DNA from: CADCVW01 sp035644935
Lineage (GTDB): Bacteria > Pseudomonadota > Alphaproteobacteria > Sphingomonadales > Sphingomonadaceae
Assembly (NCBI GenBank): GCA_035644935.1
Contig: DASQNO010000056.1
Span: 1 to 60,493 of the forward strand
Direction: 5' to 3'
Length of the DNA: 60,493 nt
Shown here: positions 31,637 to 39,732 of the stretch, in pieces
How positions within the stretch are numbered: position 1 is the first letter of the stretch
Layout: every line of letters starts with the position of its first letter
The notes under the pieces: model-generated
What the model was told of the DNA's origin: nothing
Databases searched by the model: none
What the model saw: the letters and a program-made list of their open reading frames with translations, nothing else
Made by a program: the position numbers and the translations under genes

Positions 31637-34468
31637 TCAGCTTCCCGCCTTGCCGGCTGCCTGCACCGTCCTCACAGAGGGCGCCGCGGCTTGGGCGATC
31701 GTCTCATGCCCGAGCGCCGCTGCGATCAGCTGCGCCTGTTCCTGCGCATGACGCTTCGCCAGCCCCGTGGCCGGGGACGCCGCCGCCGGACGCCCGGTAT
31801 AGCTCGCGCGCTGCGGCCGGACCCCCGCCGCTTTCAGCGCTTCTTCGATGAACGGATCGACGAAGAACCAAGCGCCGTTATTGCGCGGCTCCTCCTGCGC
31901 CCAAACGACCTGCTCCAGGTTGGTCATGGCCGACAGCCGCTTGACCAGCGGCTCCGTGGGGAAGGGATAGAGCTGTTCCAGGCGCAGGATGCACACGGAT
32001 CGATCGTCGCCCTTATCGCGCGCCTCGAGGAGGTCGTAGGCGAGCTTGCCCGAACACAGGACCAGCCGCCTGATGTCCCTATCCGCGGGCGCGGAAGGGT
32101 CGGACAGGATGCGGCGGAAGTGGCTGTCGCCGACGAAGTCGGCCAGCGGCGACACCGCCGCCTTGTGCCGAAGCAGCGACTTGGGCGTCATCAGCACCAG
32201 CGGCTTGCGGAACGGGCGCATCATCTGCCGCCGCAGAATGTGGAAATAATTGGCGGGCGTGGTGCAGTTGGCGACCTGAAGATTGTCCTCGGCGCAAAGC
32301 TGCAGATAACGCTCCAACCGCGCCGACGAATGTTCGGGGCCCTGCCCCTCGTAGCCGTGCGGCAGGAGCATGACCAAGCCGTTGGCGCGCAGCCACTTGG
32401 CCTCGCCCGCGGCGATGAACTGGTCGATCATCACCTGCGCGCCGTTGGCGAAGTCGCCGAACTGCGCTTCCCACAGCACCAGCGTCTTAGGGTCGGCGAT
32501 CGCATATCCGTATTCGAAACCCAGGACGCCGAACTCGGATAGCGTGCTGTCCAGCACCTCGAAGCTTCCTCCCTCGACCTGCTGCAACGGCACGAACCGG
32601 CTGCCGCTCAGCTGATCGAGCCAGACGGAGTGGCGCTGGCTGAACGTCCCGCGGCCTGAATCCTGGCCCGACAGGCGGACGTTGAAGCCTTTGCGCATGA
32701 TTGTTCCGAACGCGAGCGCCTCGGCGGTCGCCCAGTCGAAGCCTTCGCCGGTCTCGAACATCTGGCGCTTGGCGTCGATGATCCGCGCCAGCGTCTTGTG
32801 GATACCCAATCCCGCGGGGACGGTGGTGAGCGTCGTGCCGATCGCGCGGATTTCCTCCTCCGGCACGCCCGTTTCGATGTTGCGGCGCGCAGTGTCGGGC
32901 TCCAGCGGCCGATTGAGGCCCGACCAGCGGCCTTCGAACCAGTCCGCCTTGTTCGGAACGTAGGTCGCGCCCGCGGCGAACTCCTCCTCAAGCAGCGCGG
33001 TGAAACTTGCGACCTTGGCCTCGATCCAGGCCTGGTCGATGACACCCTCGGCAATAAGGCGGTCGCCGTACTTCTTCGACACCGGCGGGTGCTCGCGGAT
33101 CTCGGCGTACATAACGGGCTGCGTGAAGCTCGGCTCGTCGCCTTCGTTGTGACCGAAGCGGCGATAGCACCACATGTCGATGACGATGTCGCGCCCGAAA
33201 CGCTGGCGGTAATCGATCGCCAGCTTGCAGGCGAAGGTCACGGCCTCGGGATGATCGCCGTTGACGTGGAGGATAGGCGCCTGAACGCCCTTGGCGACGT
33301 CAGACGGATAGGGCGAGGAGCGCGCGAACTGGGGCGAGGTGGTGAAGCCCACCTGATTGTTGATCACGAAGTGGATCGCCCCCCCCGTGTTGTAGCCGCG
33401 AACGCCGGAAAAGCCGAAACATTCCCATACGACCCCCTGCCCCGCCATTGCAGCGTCGCCGTGCAGGATGACGGGCAACACCTGCTTGCGCGTTTCGTCG
33501 GCTTTGGCGGTCTGAACCGCGCGAACCTTGCCGAGCACGACGGGATCCGCCGCCTCCAGGTGGCTGGGATTTGGTACCAGCGACATGTGGACCCGCTTGC
33601 CCTCGAACTCACGGTCCGTGGACGTGCCAAGATGATATTTGACGTCGCCGGACCCGCCGACGTCGGCGGGATTGGTCGCGCCGCCGGCGAATTCGTTGAA
33701 GATCGCGCGGTACGGCTTGCCCATCACGTTGGCGAGCACGTTAAGCCGGCCGCGGTGGGCCATGCCGAAGACGATCTCGTTGACGCCGTACTGGCCACCA
33801 TATTTGATCACGGCCTCCAGCGCCGGGATCATCGACTCTCCGCCGTCGAGGCCGAAGCGCTTCGTGCCGACGTATTTGCGCGCGAGGAACTTCTCCCACT
33901 GCTCCCCCTCGATCACCTTGGCGAGGATCGCCTGCTTGCCTTCGGGAGTGAACTGGATCTCCTTGTCGGGACCCTCCATGCGGTCCTGGAGGAAGCGACG
34001 CTCCTCCAGATCGTTGATGTGCATGTATTCGAGGCCGACCGGCCCACAGTAGTTGGCGCGCAGCGTCGCGACGAGCTGGTTGACGGTCGCGCGCTCGAAA
34101 CCGAGCGCGCCACCCAGATAGACCTGACGGTCGCAGGCCGCGCCCTCGAAACCGTGGTAATCGGAGGTCAGGTCAGCCGGGAGCTGGCGCTGCATAAGTC
34201 CCAGCGGGTCAAGGTTGGCGGCGAGGTGCCCCCGAACCCGATAGGTCCGGATCAGCATCATCGCGCGGATCGAGTCCGAAGCGGCTTGCTCCACCTCCGC
34301 CTGGGACGCGCCGGCGGCGGTCGCGGCGGCCTTCTCCTTGGCTGGAACGGCGGCGAGTTCCTGCTGCGTCGGATCGAGGCCCGCGTTAACCGCGTCAAGT
34401 TCGCTAAGCGGCCAATTGTCGCGAGCCCAGCTCGGCCCGGTTTCGCGTTCGGTTTCGAAGATGTCCAT
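31637..34468 (-). CDS. sucA: 2-oxoglutarate dehydrogenase E1 component
   Basis: About 943 aa from the ATG at 34468 (MDIFETERETGPSWARDNW); an ATG at 34513 would add 15 residues without a ribosome site. Visible are the RAMMLIRTYRVRGHLAANLDPLGL helix, GMAHRGRLNVLANVMGKPYRAIFNEF, HGDAAMAGQGVVWECFGFSG of the thiamine diphosphate site, and LPHGYEGQGPEHSSARLER of the C-terminal half. It decarboxylates 2-oxoglutarate and succinylates the lipoyl arm of OdhB. A palindromic repeat fills the gap to sucD upstream. Confidence 0.95.
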   Translation of the reverse strand: MDIFETERETGPSWARDNWPLSELDAVNAGLDPTQQELAAVPAKEKAAATAAGASQAEVEQAASDSIRAMMLIRTYRVRGHLAANLDPLGLMQRQLPADLTSDYHGFEGAACDRQVYLGGALGFERATVNQLVATLRANYCGPVGLEYMHINDLEERRFLQDRMEGPDKEIQFTPEGKQAILAKVIEGEQWEKFLARKYVGTKRFGLDGGESMIPALEAVIKYGGQYGVNEIVFGMAHRGRLNVLANVMGKPYRAIFNEFAGGATNPADVGGSGDVKYHLGTSTDREFEGKRVHMSLVPNPSHLEAADPVVLGKVRAVQTAKADETRKQVLPVILHGDAAMAGQGVVWECFGFSGVRGYNTGGAIHFVINNQVGFTTSPQFARSSPYPSDVAKGVQAPILHVNGDHPEAVTFACKLAIDYRQRFGRDIVIDMWCYRRFGHNEGDEPSFTQPVMYAEIREHPPVSKKYGDRLIAEGVIDQAWIEAKVASFTALLEEEFAAGATYVPNKADWFEGRWSGLNRPLEPDTARRNIETGVPEEEIRAIGTTLTTVPAGLGIHKTLARIIDAKRQMFETGEGFDWATAEALAFGTIMRKGFNVRLSGQDSGRGTFSQRHSVWLDQLSGSRFVPLQQVEGGSFEVLDSTLSEFGVLGFEYGYAIADPKTLVLWEAQFGDFANGAQVMIDQFIAAGEAKWLRANGLVMLLPHGYEGQGPEHSSARLERYLQLCAEDNLQVANCTTPANYFHILRRQMMRPFRKPLVLMTPKSLLRHKAAVSPLADFVGDSHFRRILSDPSAPADRDIRRLVLCSGKLAYDLLEARDKGDDRSVCILRLEQLYPFPTEPLVKRLSAMTNLEQVVWAQEEPRNNGAWFFVDPFIEEALKAAGVRPQRASYTGRPAAASPATGLAKRHAQEQAQLIAAALGHETIAQAAAPSVRTVQAAGKAGS

Positions 34469-34530
34469 GCTGCTGGCTACTCTACGCTGGTCGGGTGCAT
34501 CCGACCGATACATAGGCGATCAACCCTTAG

Positions 34531-34617
34531 ACGTCATCCCGGCGAAGGCCGGGATCTCAGCGGGTAAAGCGCGTACTGGCCCCCTCACCGAGATCCCGAC
34601 CTACGCCGGGATGACGT
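34531..34617. repeat. Palindromic repeat between sucD and sucA
   Basis: ACGTCATCCCGGCG (34531-34544) and CGCCGGGATGACGT (34604-34617) are perfect 14-bp inverted arms; GGGATCTC and GAGATCCC nest inside. It begins seven bases after the sucD stop in the operon direction. The arms are of the same kind as those at 56650-56766. Confidence 0.85.
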
Positions 34618-34623
34618 GAAGTT

Positions 34624-35508
34624 TCACCCCTTCAAAAGCGTGGCCAGTGTGGTCCCGAGTTCCGCCGGGCTCGGCGAGACCGTGACGCCAGCGGCCTGCA
34701 TCGCCGCGATCTTGTCCTCGGCGCCGCCCTTGCCGCCCGACACGATCGCGCCGGCATGGCCCATGCGCCGCCCCGGAGGCGCGGTCAGCCCGGCGATGAA
34801 GCCGACAGTCGGCTTGGACCGGCCGCGCTTGGCCTCGTCCGCCAGAAATTGCGCCGCGTCTTCCTCGGCCGAGCCGCCGATCTCGCCGATCATGATGATG
34901 CTCTGAGTCGCGTCGTCAGCCAGGAAGAGTTCGAGCACGTCGATGAAGTTGGTGCCGTTGACCGGATCGCCGCCGATGCCGACGGCCGTCGTCTGGCCGA
35001 GACCCGCGTTAGTCGTCTGGTGCACGGCCTCGTAGGTCAGCGTTCCCGAGCGCGAGACGACGCCGACGCTGCCTTTCGAGAAGATCGAGCCGGGCATGAT
35101 GCCGATCTTGCATTCGTTCGGCGTCAGCACGCCGGGGCAGTTGGGTCCGATCAACCGCGACTTGGACCCGGACAGCGCGCGCTTGACCTTGACCATGTCG
35201 AGCACCGGAATGCCTTCGGTGATGCAGACGATCAGCGGCACCTCCGCGTCGATCGCCTCCAGGATCGAGTCGGCGGCGAAGGGCGGCGGCACGTAGACGA
35301 CAGTGGCGTCGGCGCCGGTCTTGATGACGGCCTCGGCGACCGTGTCGAACACGGGCAGGTCGATATGCGTGGTCCCGCCTTTGCCGGGCGTGACGCCGCC
35401 GACCATCTTGGTACCGTAGGCCAGCGCCTGCTGCGTGTGGAAGGTGCCGGTCTCACCGGTCATGCCCTGGGTGATGACGCGCGTGTTCGCGTTGACGAGA
35501 ATGCTCAT
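34624..35508 (-). CDS. sucD: Succinyl-CoA synthetase alpha subunit
   Basis: A 294-aa protein. CoA-binding N-terminal part (GMTGETGTFHTQQALAYG, GGVTPGKGG), LIGPNCPGVLTP, and the phosphohistidine motif GHAGAIVSGGKG near the C-terminus are intact. It makes succinate and ATP or GTP from succinyl-CoA together with SucC. sucC, which precedes sucD in rhizobia and many other bacteria, is not adjacent and does not occur in the window. Confidence 0.95.
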   Translation of the reverse strand: MSILVNANTRVITQGMTGETGTFHTQQALAYGTKMVGGVTPGKGGTTHIDLPVFDTVAEAVIKTGADATVVYVPPPFAADSILEAIDAEVPLIVCITEGIPVLDMVKVKRALSGSKSRLIGPNCPGVLTPNECKIGIMPGSIFSKGSVGVVSRSGTLTYEAVHQTTNAGLGQTTAVGIGGDPVNGTNFIDVLELFLADDATQSIIMIGEIGGSAEEDAAQFLADEAKRGRSKPTVGFIAGLTAPPGRRMGHAGAIVSGGKGGAEDKIAAMQAAGVTVSPSPAELGTTLATLLKG

Positions 35509-35523
35509 GAGTTTCCAGTTCGG

Positions 35524-35994
35524 CTAGTGAACGACGCGGAGTTCGACGTGCGGCTCCTCGGCGTCTGACTTGATCTGCAACGTCAGTATGTCGAGGCGGG
35601 GTAGCGGGTAAAGGTACCGTCTCCCCGGCGCGTCGACTTTAGGCGACTTGCCGAATTCCAAGCTTAGCCCCGCCATCAGCTTGTCGACGGGGAAGTGCTT
35701 GCCCGTGGCGGCGCGAACAATGCATTGGGTCATCGGTTTGGACGTGAAGTAGTAGAGAGTCACTTCACCGCGGTGGTAGGCCTTCATCGTCATCGTGGGT
35801 CGAGGCTGGTGTATCGCTCCCGGCTTCCAGTCCGCCACCGCTAGGCGCTCCGCCATTCTTTCCTGCGTCAACTTGCCCGTTGCGCAAGCTCTGGCTCCCG
35901 AAAGCACGGATTCGATCGCGGGCGCGCTGCCCTCACCGGACGGCGCTTGGGCGGCAGTTCCGGCGAGGGCGAGCAATACCACCGGCAGCGTCAC
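35524..35994 (-). CDS. Small secreted protein of unknown function in the TCA cluster
   Basis: About 156 aa from GTG 35994, which overlaps the mdh stop as GTGA and begins a plausible signal peptide (TLPVVLLALAGTAAQA). An ATG at 36024 would extend it ten residues into mdh. The mature part has two cysteines (ARACATG and TQCIVR), a YYFTSKPM strand and a YLYPLPRLDILTLQI strand. I recognise no family. It occupies the place of sucC between mdh and sucD. A periplasmic product translationally coupled to a cytosolic TCA enzyme is odd. Confidence 0.7.
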   Translation of the reverse strand: MTLPVVLLALAGTAAQAPSGEGSAPAIESVLSGARACATGKLTQERMAERLAVADWKPGAIHQPRPTMTMKAYHRGEVTLYYFTSKPMTQCIVRAATGKHFPVDKLMAGLSLEFGKSPKVDAPGRRYLYPLPRLDILTLQIKSDAEEPHVELRVVH

Positions 35995-36956
35995 TGAATA
36001 AGGCTTTCGTCGATCTTTCTGCACGCCTCCAGCAGTTCCTTGACCGCCGCGACCGACGTATCGAAGTTCGCCCGCGCGCCTTCGTTGAGTTCGATCTCCA
36101 CGATCCGCTCGACGCCGCCCGCGCCGATGACCACCGGCACGCCGACGTACAGGTCGTCCTGCCCGTATTGCCCGGTCAGGTGCGCCGCGGCGGGCAGCAC
36201 GCGTTTCTTGTCCTTAAGGAAGCTCTCCGCCATTGCGATGGCACTGGTCGCAGGCGCGTAGAAGGCACTGCCTGTCTTCAACAACCCGACGATCTCACCA
36301 CCGCCGTTGCGGGTGCGGGTGACGATAACGTCGATCGCTTCCTGCGTCGACCAACCCATCTTGATGAGGTCGGGGATCGGAATGCCCGCGACGGTGGAAT
36401 ATTCCACCACCGGCACCATCGTGTCGCCATGGCCGCCGAGCACGAAGGCGGTGACGTCCTCGACCGACACCTTGAACTCTTGCGCGAGGAAATGGCGAAA
36501 GCGCGCACTGTCGAGCACGCCCGCCATGCCGACGACCATGTGGTGCGGAAGCTGCGAGAACTCGCGCAGCGCCCACACCATCGCGTCCAGCGGGTTGGTG
36601 ATGCAGATCACGAAGGCGTTCGGGGCATGCGTCTTGATGCCCTCGCCCACCGCGTTCATGACCTTGAGGTTGATGCCGATCAGGTCATCGCGGCTCATGC
36701 CCGGCTTGCGCGCGACGCCCGCGGTGACGATGCACACGTCGGCGCCGGCGATGTCGGCATAGTCCGTGGCGCCGCGCATATCGGCATCGAAACCGTCAAC
36801 AGGACCCGACTGCGCGATGTCCAGCGCCTTGCCCTGCGGCACGCCTTCGGCGATGTCGAACAGCACGATGTCGCCAAGCTCGCGCATGGCGGCGAGGTGG
36901 GCGAGCGTGCCGCCGATCATTCCGGAACCGATAAGCGCGATCTTGGGGCGGGCCAT
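35991..36956 (-). CDS. mdh: Malate dehydrogenase
   Basis: A 321-aa protein from the ATG at 36956 (MARPKIALIGSGMIGG); the in-frame ATG at 37022 adds unrelated residues. NAD loop GSGMIG, the substrate-binding arginines in VARKPGMSRDDL, ITNPLDAMVW and catalytic His176 in GGHGDTMVP identify the LDH-like malate dehydrogenase of alphaproteobacteria. It interconverts malate and oxaloacetate. First enzyme of the leftward mdh-lpdA cluster; its stop overlaps the start of a small secreted protein. Confidence 0.95.
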   Translation of the reverse strand: MARPKIALIGSGMIGGTLAHLAAMRELGDIVLFDIAEGVPQGKALDIAQSGPVDGFDADMRGATDYADIAGADVCIVTAGVARKPGMSRDDLIGINLKVMNAVGEGIKTHAPNAFVICITNPLDAMVWALREFSQLPHHMVVGMAGVLDSARFRHFLAQEFKVSVEDVTAFVLGGHGDTMVPVVEYSTVAGIPIPDLIKMGWSTQEAIDVIVTRTRNGGGEIVGLLKTGSAFYAPATSAIAMAESFLKDKKRVLPAAAHLTGQYGQDDLYVGVPVVIGAGGVERIVEIELNEGARANFDTSVAAVKELLEACRKIDESLIQ

Positions 36957-37037
36957 GTGGGGCTGGATCCTTGGCAGAGAGGAAGTTGGCAAGCGCTTAG
37001 ACGGGGGTGCGGCTCCGGGCAACCAGCCCGCTTCGCC

Positions 37038-38150
37038 TCAGGACGCGTCCGTGCCGTGGCCCGCGGCCAAATAGGCTTCGCTCCGCATTTCCATAAGCCG
37101 CGACGCCGTACGTTCAAACTCGAACGCGCCCGTACCGCTCGTGTACAGCAAGTCCGGCTGCGCATCGGCGGCGGCGAGCAGCTTGACTTTGTGCTCGTAC
37201 AAGGCGTCGGTCAGCGTCACAAAGCGCGCGGCCTCGTTGCGCATTTCCGGGCCGAGGCGCGGGATGCCGACGAGTATCACGGTGTGAAAGCGCCTGGCGA
37301 TGGCGAGATAGTCCGCAGCTCCCCGCGCCTCCCCACACAGCCGCTTGAACGAGAACACCGCGACACCCTTGAGGCTCTTTGGCACGCGCAGCGTCCGCCC
37401 GCCGCCGACCTCGAGGTTTTCGGAAGGCACGTTGGCGCGGTCCTCCACGGGAAAGTCGGTGAGGCGGAAGAAGGCGTCCGACAAGGCAGCGGTGGCGGCG
37501 GGGCCGTTGGGGACGTGCCAGGTGGCGAGGCCCGCCAGCCGCTGCAGCCGGTAGTCGCAAGGGCCGTTCAGGCCGACCACGCGCAGGCGGCTTTCCAGGA
37601 GTGCGATGAAGGGCAGGAAAAGCTCGCGATTGAGACCGTCCTTGTAGAGGTCGGCGGGTGGCCTGTTGGACGTGGTCACCACCGTGACGCCGGCGTCCAA
37701 CAGCTGCGTGAACAGCCGCGACAGGATCATCGCATCCGCGCTGTTGTTGATCACCATCTCGTCGAACGCGAGCAGCCTGGCCTGCGCCGCGATCGCCTCC
37801 ACAACGGTCGGGATGGGGTCACCGGGATTACCCTGGCGTGCTATGCGGAGCCGGGCGTGAACCTCCAGCATGAATTCGTGAAAGTGGACGCGGCGCTTGG
37901 GGCGCGCGTCGATCTGCTCGAAGGCCAAGTCCATCAGCATCGATTTGCCGCGTCCTACGCCGCCCCACAGGTAGACGCCGCACGGGCGCGGGCGCTTGCG
38001 GCCAGTCAGGCGCGCAAACAGCCCGGGCGCGGGCCGGGCGAGCGACGTCGCCAGCTCATTCAGCACAATGGCAGCCACCTGCTGATCAGGGTCGGGGCGA
38101 AGCTCGCCGCCCGCGACCAGCGCATGGTAACGGTCGAGAACGGCGGTCAC
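37038..38150 (-). CDS. zapE: Cell division protein ZapE, AFG1-like ATPase
   Basis: A 370-aa P-loop ATPase from GTG 38150, seven bases after the thioesterase stop. Walker A GGVGRGKS (63-70), VHFHEFMLEVH, Walker B LLAFDEM, and sensor VVTTSNRPPADLYKDGLNRELFLPFI are those of AFG1/ZapE. In E. coli ZapE binds FtsZ under stress; the mitochondrial relative helps turn over complex IV subunits. The gene commonly precedes mdh in alphaproteobacteria. Confidence 0.93.
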   Translation of the reverse strand: MTAVLDRYHALVAGGELRPDPDQQVAAIVLNELATSLARPAPGLFARLTGRKRPRPCGVYLWGGVGRGKSMLMDLAFEQIDARPKRRVHFHEFMLEVHARLRIARQGNPGDPIPTVVEAIAAQARLLAFDEMVINNSADAMILSRLFTQLLDAGVTVVTTSNRPPADLYKDGLNRELFLPFIALLESRLRVVGLNGPCDYRLQRLAGLATWHVPNGPAATAALSDAFFRLTDFPVEDRANVPSENLEVGGGRTLRVPKSLKGVAVFSFKRLCGEARGAADYLAIARRFHTVILVGIPRLGPEMRNEAARFVTLTDALYEHKVKLLAAADAQPDLLYTSGTGAFEFERTASRLMEMRSEAYLAAGHGTDAS

Positions 38151-38157
38151 GGCCCGC

Positions 38158-38601
38158 TCACCGGGGCCTGATCTTGCGCAACGTGCCGCCGAACGCGGCT
38201 ACGGTCTCCTCGCCCTGAACCACGGTTCCGCGAAGGAAGATAAGGCGGCCCGTCTCGCACAGCAGTTCGACTTCCGCGTCCAGCGGGACGCCGAGCCGTC
38301 CGGCGGCGATGAAGTGCGTCTGGAGGTCAAGCGTCACCGCGTCCGTGTCGCTCATCCCCGCCATGTGCCCGCCCGCGAACAGCGCCACGTCGATCAGCGA
38401 CAGGATCGCGCCGCCATGCACAGCATCGCCCAAATTGCTCTGTCCATGCTCCGGCAGGATGCGCACGCGGCCGCGGTTCGGGCCGGCGGGCTGAACGATC
38501 ATGCGGCCCAGCGCGCCATTGAAGCGCGTCGGATCCCGAAGGTCCCATGTGAACCAGCCGGGGTTCGCCGGATCGGGCGCGTGAATGATGGCGGGGTGCA
38601 T
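38158..38601 (-). CDS. PaaI family thioesterase (hotdog fold)
   Basis: A 147-aa single hotdog domain. VHGGAILSLIDVALFAGGH matches the HGG-x-x-x-x-x-D/N motif of the PaaI/4HBT group, with strands VTLDLQTHFIAA and RLIFLRGTVVQG around it. It should hydrolyse acyl- or aryl-CoA esters in the cytosol. Substrate unknown. Co-directional with zapE and preceded by palindromic repeats. Confidence 0.85.
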   Translation of the reverse strand: MHPAIIHAPDPANPGWFTWDLRDPTRFNGALGRMIVQPAGPNRGRVRILPEHGQSNLGDAVHGGAILSLIDVALFAGGHMAGMSDTDAVTLDLQTHFIAAGRLGVPLDAEVELLCETGRLIFLRGTVVQGEETVAAFGGTLRKIRPR

Positions 38602-38610
38602 AGATCATCC

Positions 38611-38703
38611 CCCCTCCCGCTTTCGGGAGGGGACGGGGTTGGGGCCGGTCCGCGATGCGGAGCCGGGCTATGCCCACCCCTGGCTCCTCCCGCAAGCAGG
38701 AGG
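38611..38703. repeat. Two GC-rich hairpins between sdhB and the thioesterase gene
   Basis: CCCCTCCCG, loop CTTT, CGGGAGGGG (38611-38632) is perfect. A second, weaker hairpin is CCTCC/GGAGG (38686-38703) around CGCAAGCA. Both use the same CCTCCCGC core and look like a paired repeat. Placed just after the sdhB stop, it may terminate or stabilise the sdhB message. Confidence 0.7.
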
Positions 38704-38711
38704 GGAACCGG

Positions 38712-39500
38712 TCAGACCGCGCGTTCGACCAGCATCTTCTTGGTCTCGGCGATCGCCTTGGCCGGGTTCAGCCCCTTGGGGCAGACGTTCGCGCAGTTCA
38801 TGATCGTGTGGCAGCGATACAGGCGAAAGGGGTCCTCCAACTCGTCGAGCCGCTCGCCGGTCATCTCGTCGCGGCTGTCGGCTAGCCAGCGATAGGCCTG
38901 CAACAGGATCGCCGGCCCCAGGAAGCGATCGGAGTTCCACCAGTAGCTGGGGCACGACGACGAGCAGCAGGCACACAAGATGCATTCGTAAAGGCCGTCG
39001 AGCTTGTGACGATCTTCAGGGCTCTGCAGCCGCTCCTTGTCCGAAGGCGCGGGCGTCACCGTCTGCAGCCACGGCTTGATCGACGCGTACTGCGCGTAAA
39101 AGTGCGTGAAATCGGGCACCAGGTCCTTGACCACGTCCATGTGCGGCAGCGGCGTGATGCGCACCTCGCCCTTCACCTCCGCGCACGCCTTGGTGCAGGC
39201 CAGCGTGTTGGTGCCGTCGATGTTCATCGAGCAGGACCCGCAGATCCCCTCGCGGCAGGAGCGGCGGAAGGTCAGCGAGGCGTCCTGCGTCGCCTTGATC
39301 TTGATCAGCGCGTCCAGCACCATCGGCCCGCATTCGTCCATGTCGACGGCGAACGTGTCGTAGCGCGGATTGCCGCCGTTTTCGGGATCGTAGCGGTAGA
39401 TCTTGAACATCTTGATGTTCGTGCCCGCGCCTTCGGGCGCCGCGTGCTTGCGCGGCTTGTTGTTGATCTTGCTGTTCTTGGGGAGAAAGAATTCGGCCAT
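38712..39500 (-). CDS. sdhB: Succinate dehydrogenase iron-sulfur subunit
   Basis: A 262-aa protein. The 2Fe-2S ligands are Cys82, Cys87, Cys90 and Cys102 in SCREGICGSCSMNIDGTNTLAC; CILCACCSSSCPSYW and CHTIMNCANVCPKG bind the 4Fe-4S and 3Fe-4S clusters. It passes electrons from SdhA to quinone in complex II. The N-terminus is about 20 residues longer than in E. coli, as usual for alphaproteobacteria. It is read in the same direction as sdhCDA but lies about 5 kb downstream of sdhA with divergent genes between, so it needs its own promoter. Confidence 0.96.
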   Translation of the reverse strand: MAEFFLPKNSKINNKPRKHAAPEGAGTNIKMFKIYRYDPENGGNPRYDTFAVDMDECGPMVLDALIKIKATQDASLTFRRSCREGICGSCSMNIDGTNTLACTKACAEVKGEVRITPLPHMDVVKDLVPDFTHFYAQYASIKPWLQTVTPAPSDKERLQSPEDRHKLDGLYECILCACCSSSCPSYWWNSDRFLGPAILLQAYRWLADSRDEMTGERLDELEDPFRLYRCHTIMNCANVCPKGLNPAKAIAETKKMLVERAV

Positions 39501-39603
39501 CGGTTCACCTGACGTGTCCTCCTTGATCTAGGAGAGGAGCCGCAGGGGAACAACCACGATCTGTCACATGCGTTAGCAAGCACGTGAAAAGGCGCTCGGC
39601 AGG

Positions 39604-39625
39604 CGGAGCGTCGTTCGTCGCTCCG
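39604..39625. promoter_or_regulatory. Inverted repeat between divergent sdhB and TonB receptor genes
   Basis: CGGAGCG, loop TCGTTCGT, CGCTCCG in the 232-bp intergenic region. It could be an operator or a leader hairpin; nothing identifies a regulator. Confidence 0.4.
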
Positions 39626-39732
39626 ATTCACCGGTTCGTAGATTAGGAGGCGCAACCCTCGCCAAGCCCAGGCTAACGCGCGCCCTTCCGAACGGCACGA
39701 GTCGACGGAACAGTGCTTTGGGGGCTTTGACG

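Noticed and set aside
32798..34567. A 589-codon frame opposite sucA
   Set aside because: Antisense shadow of an enzyme with intact motifs.
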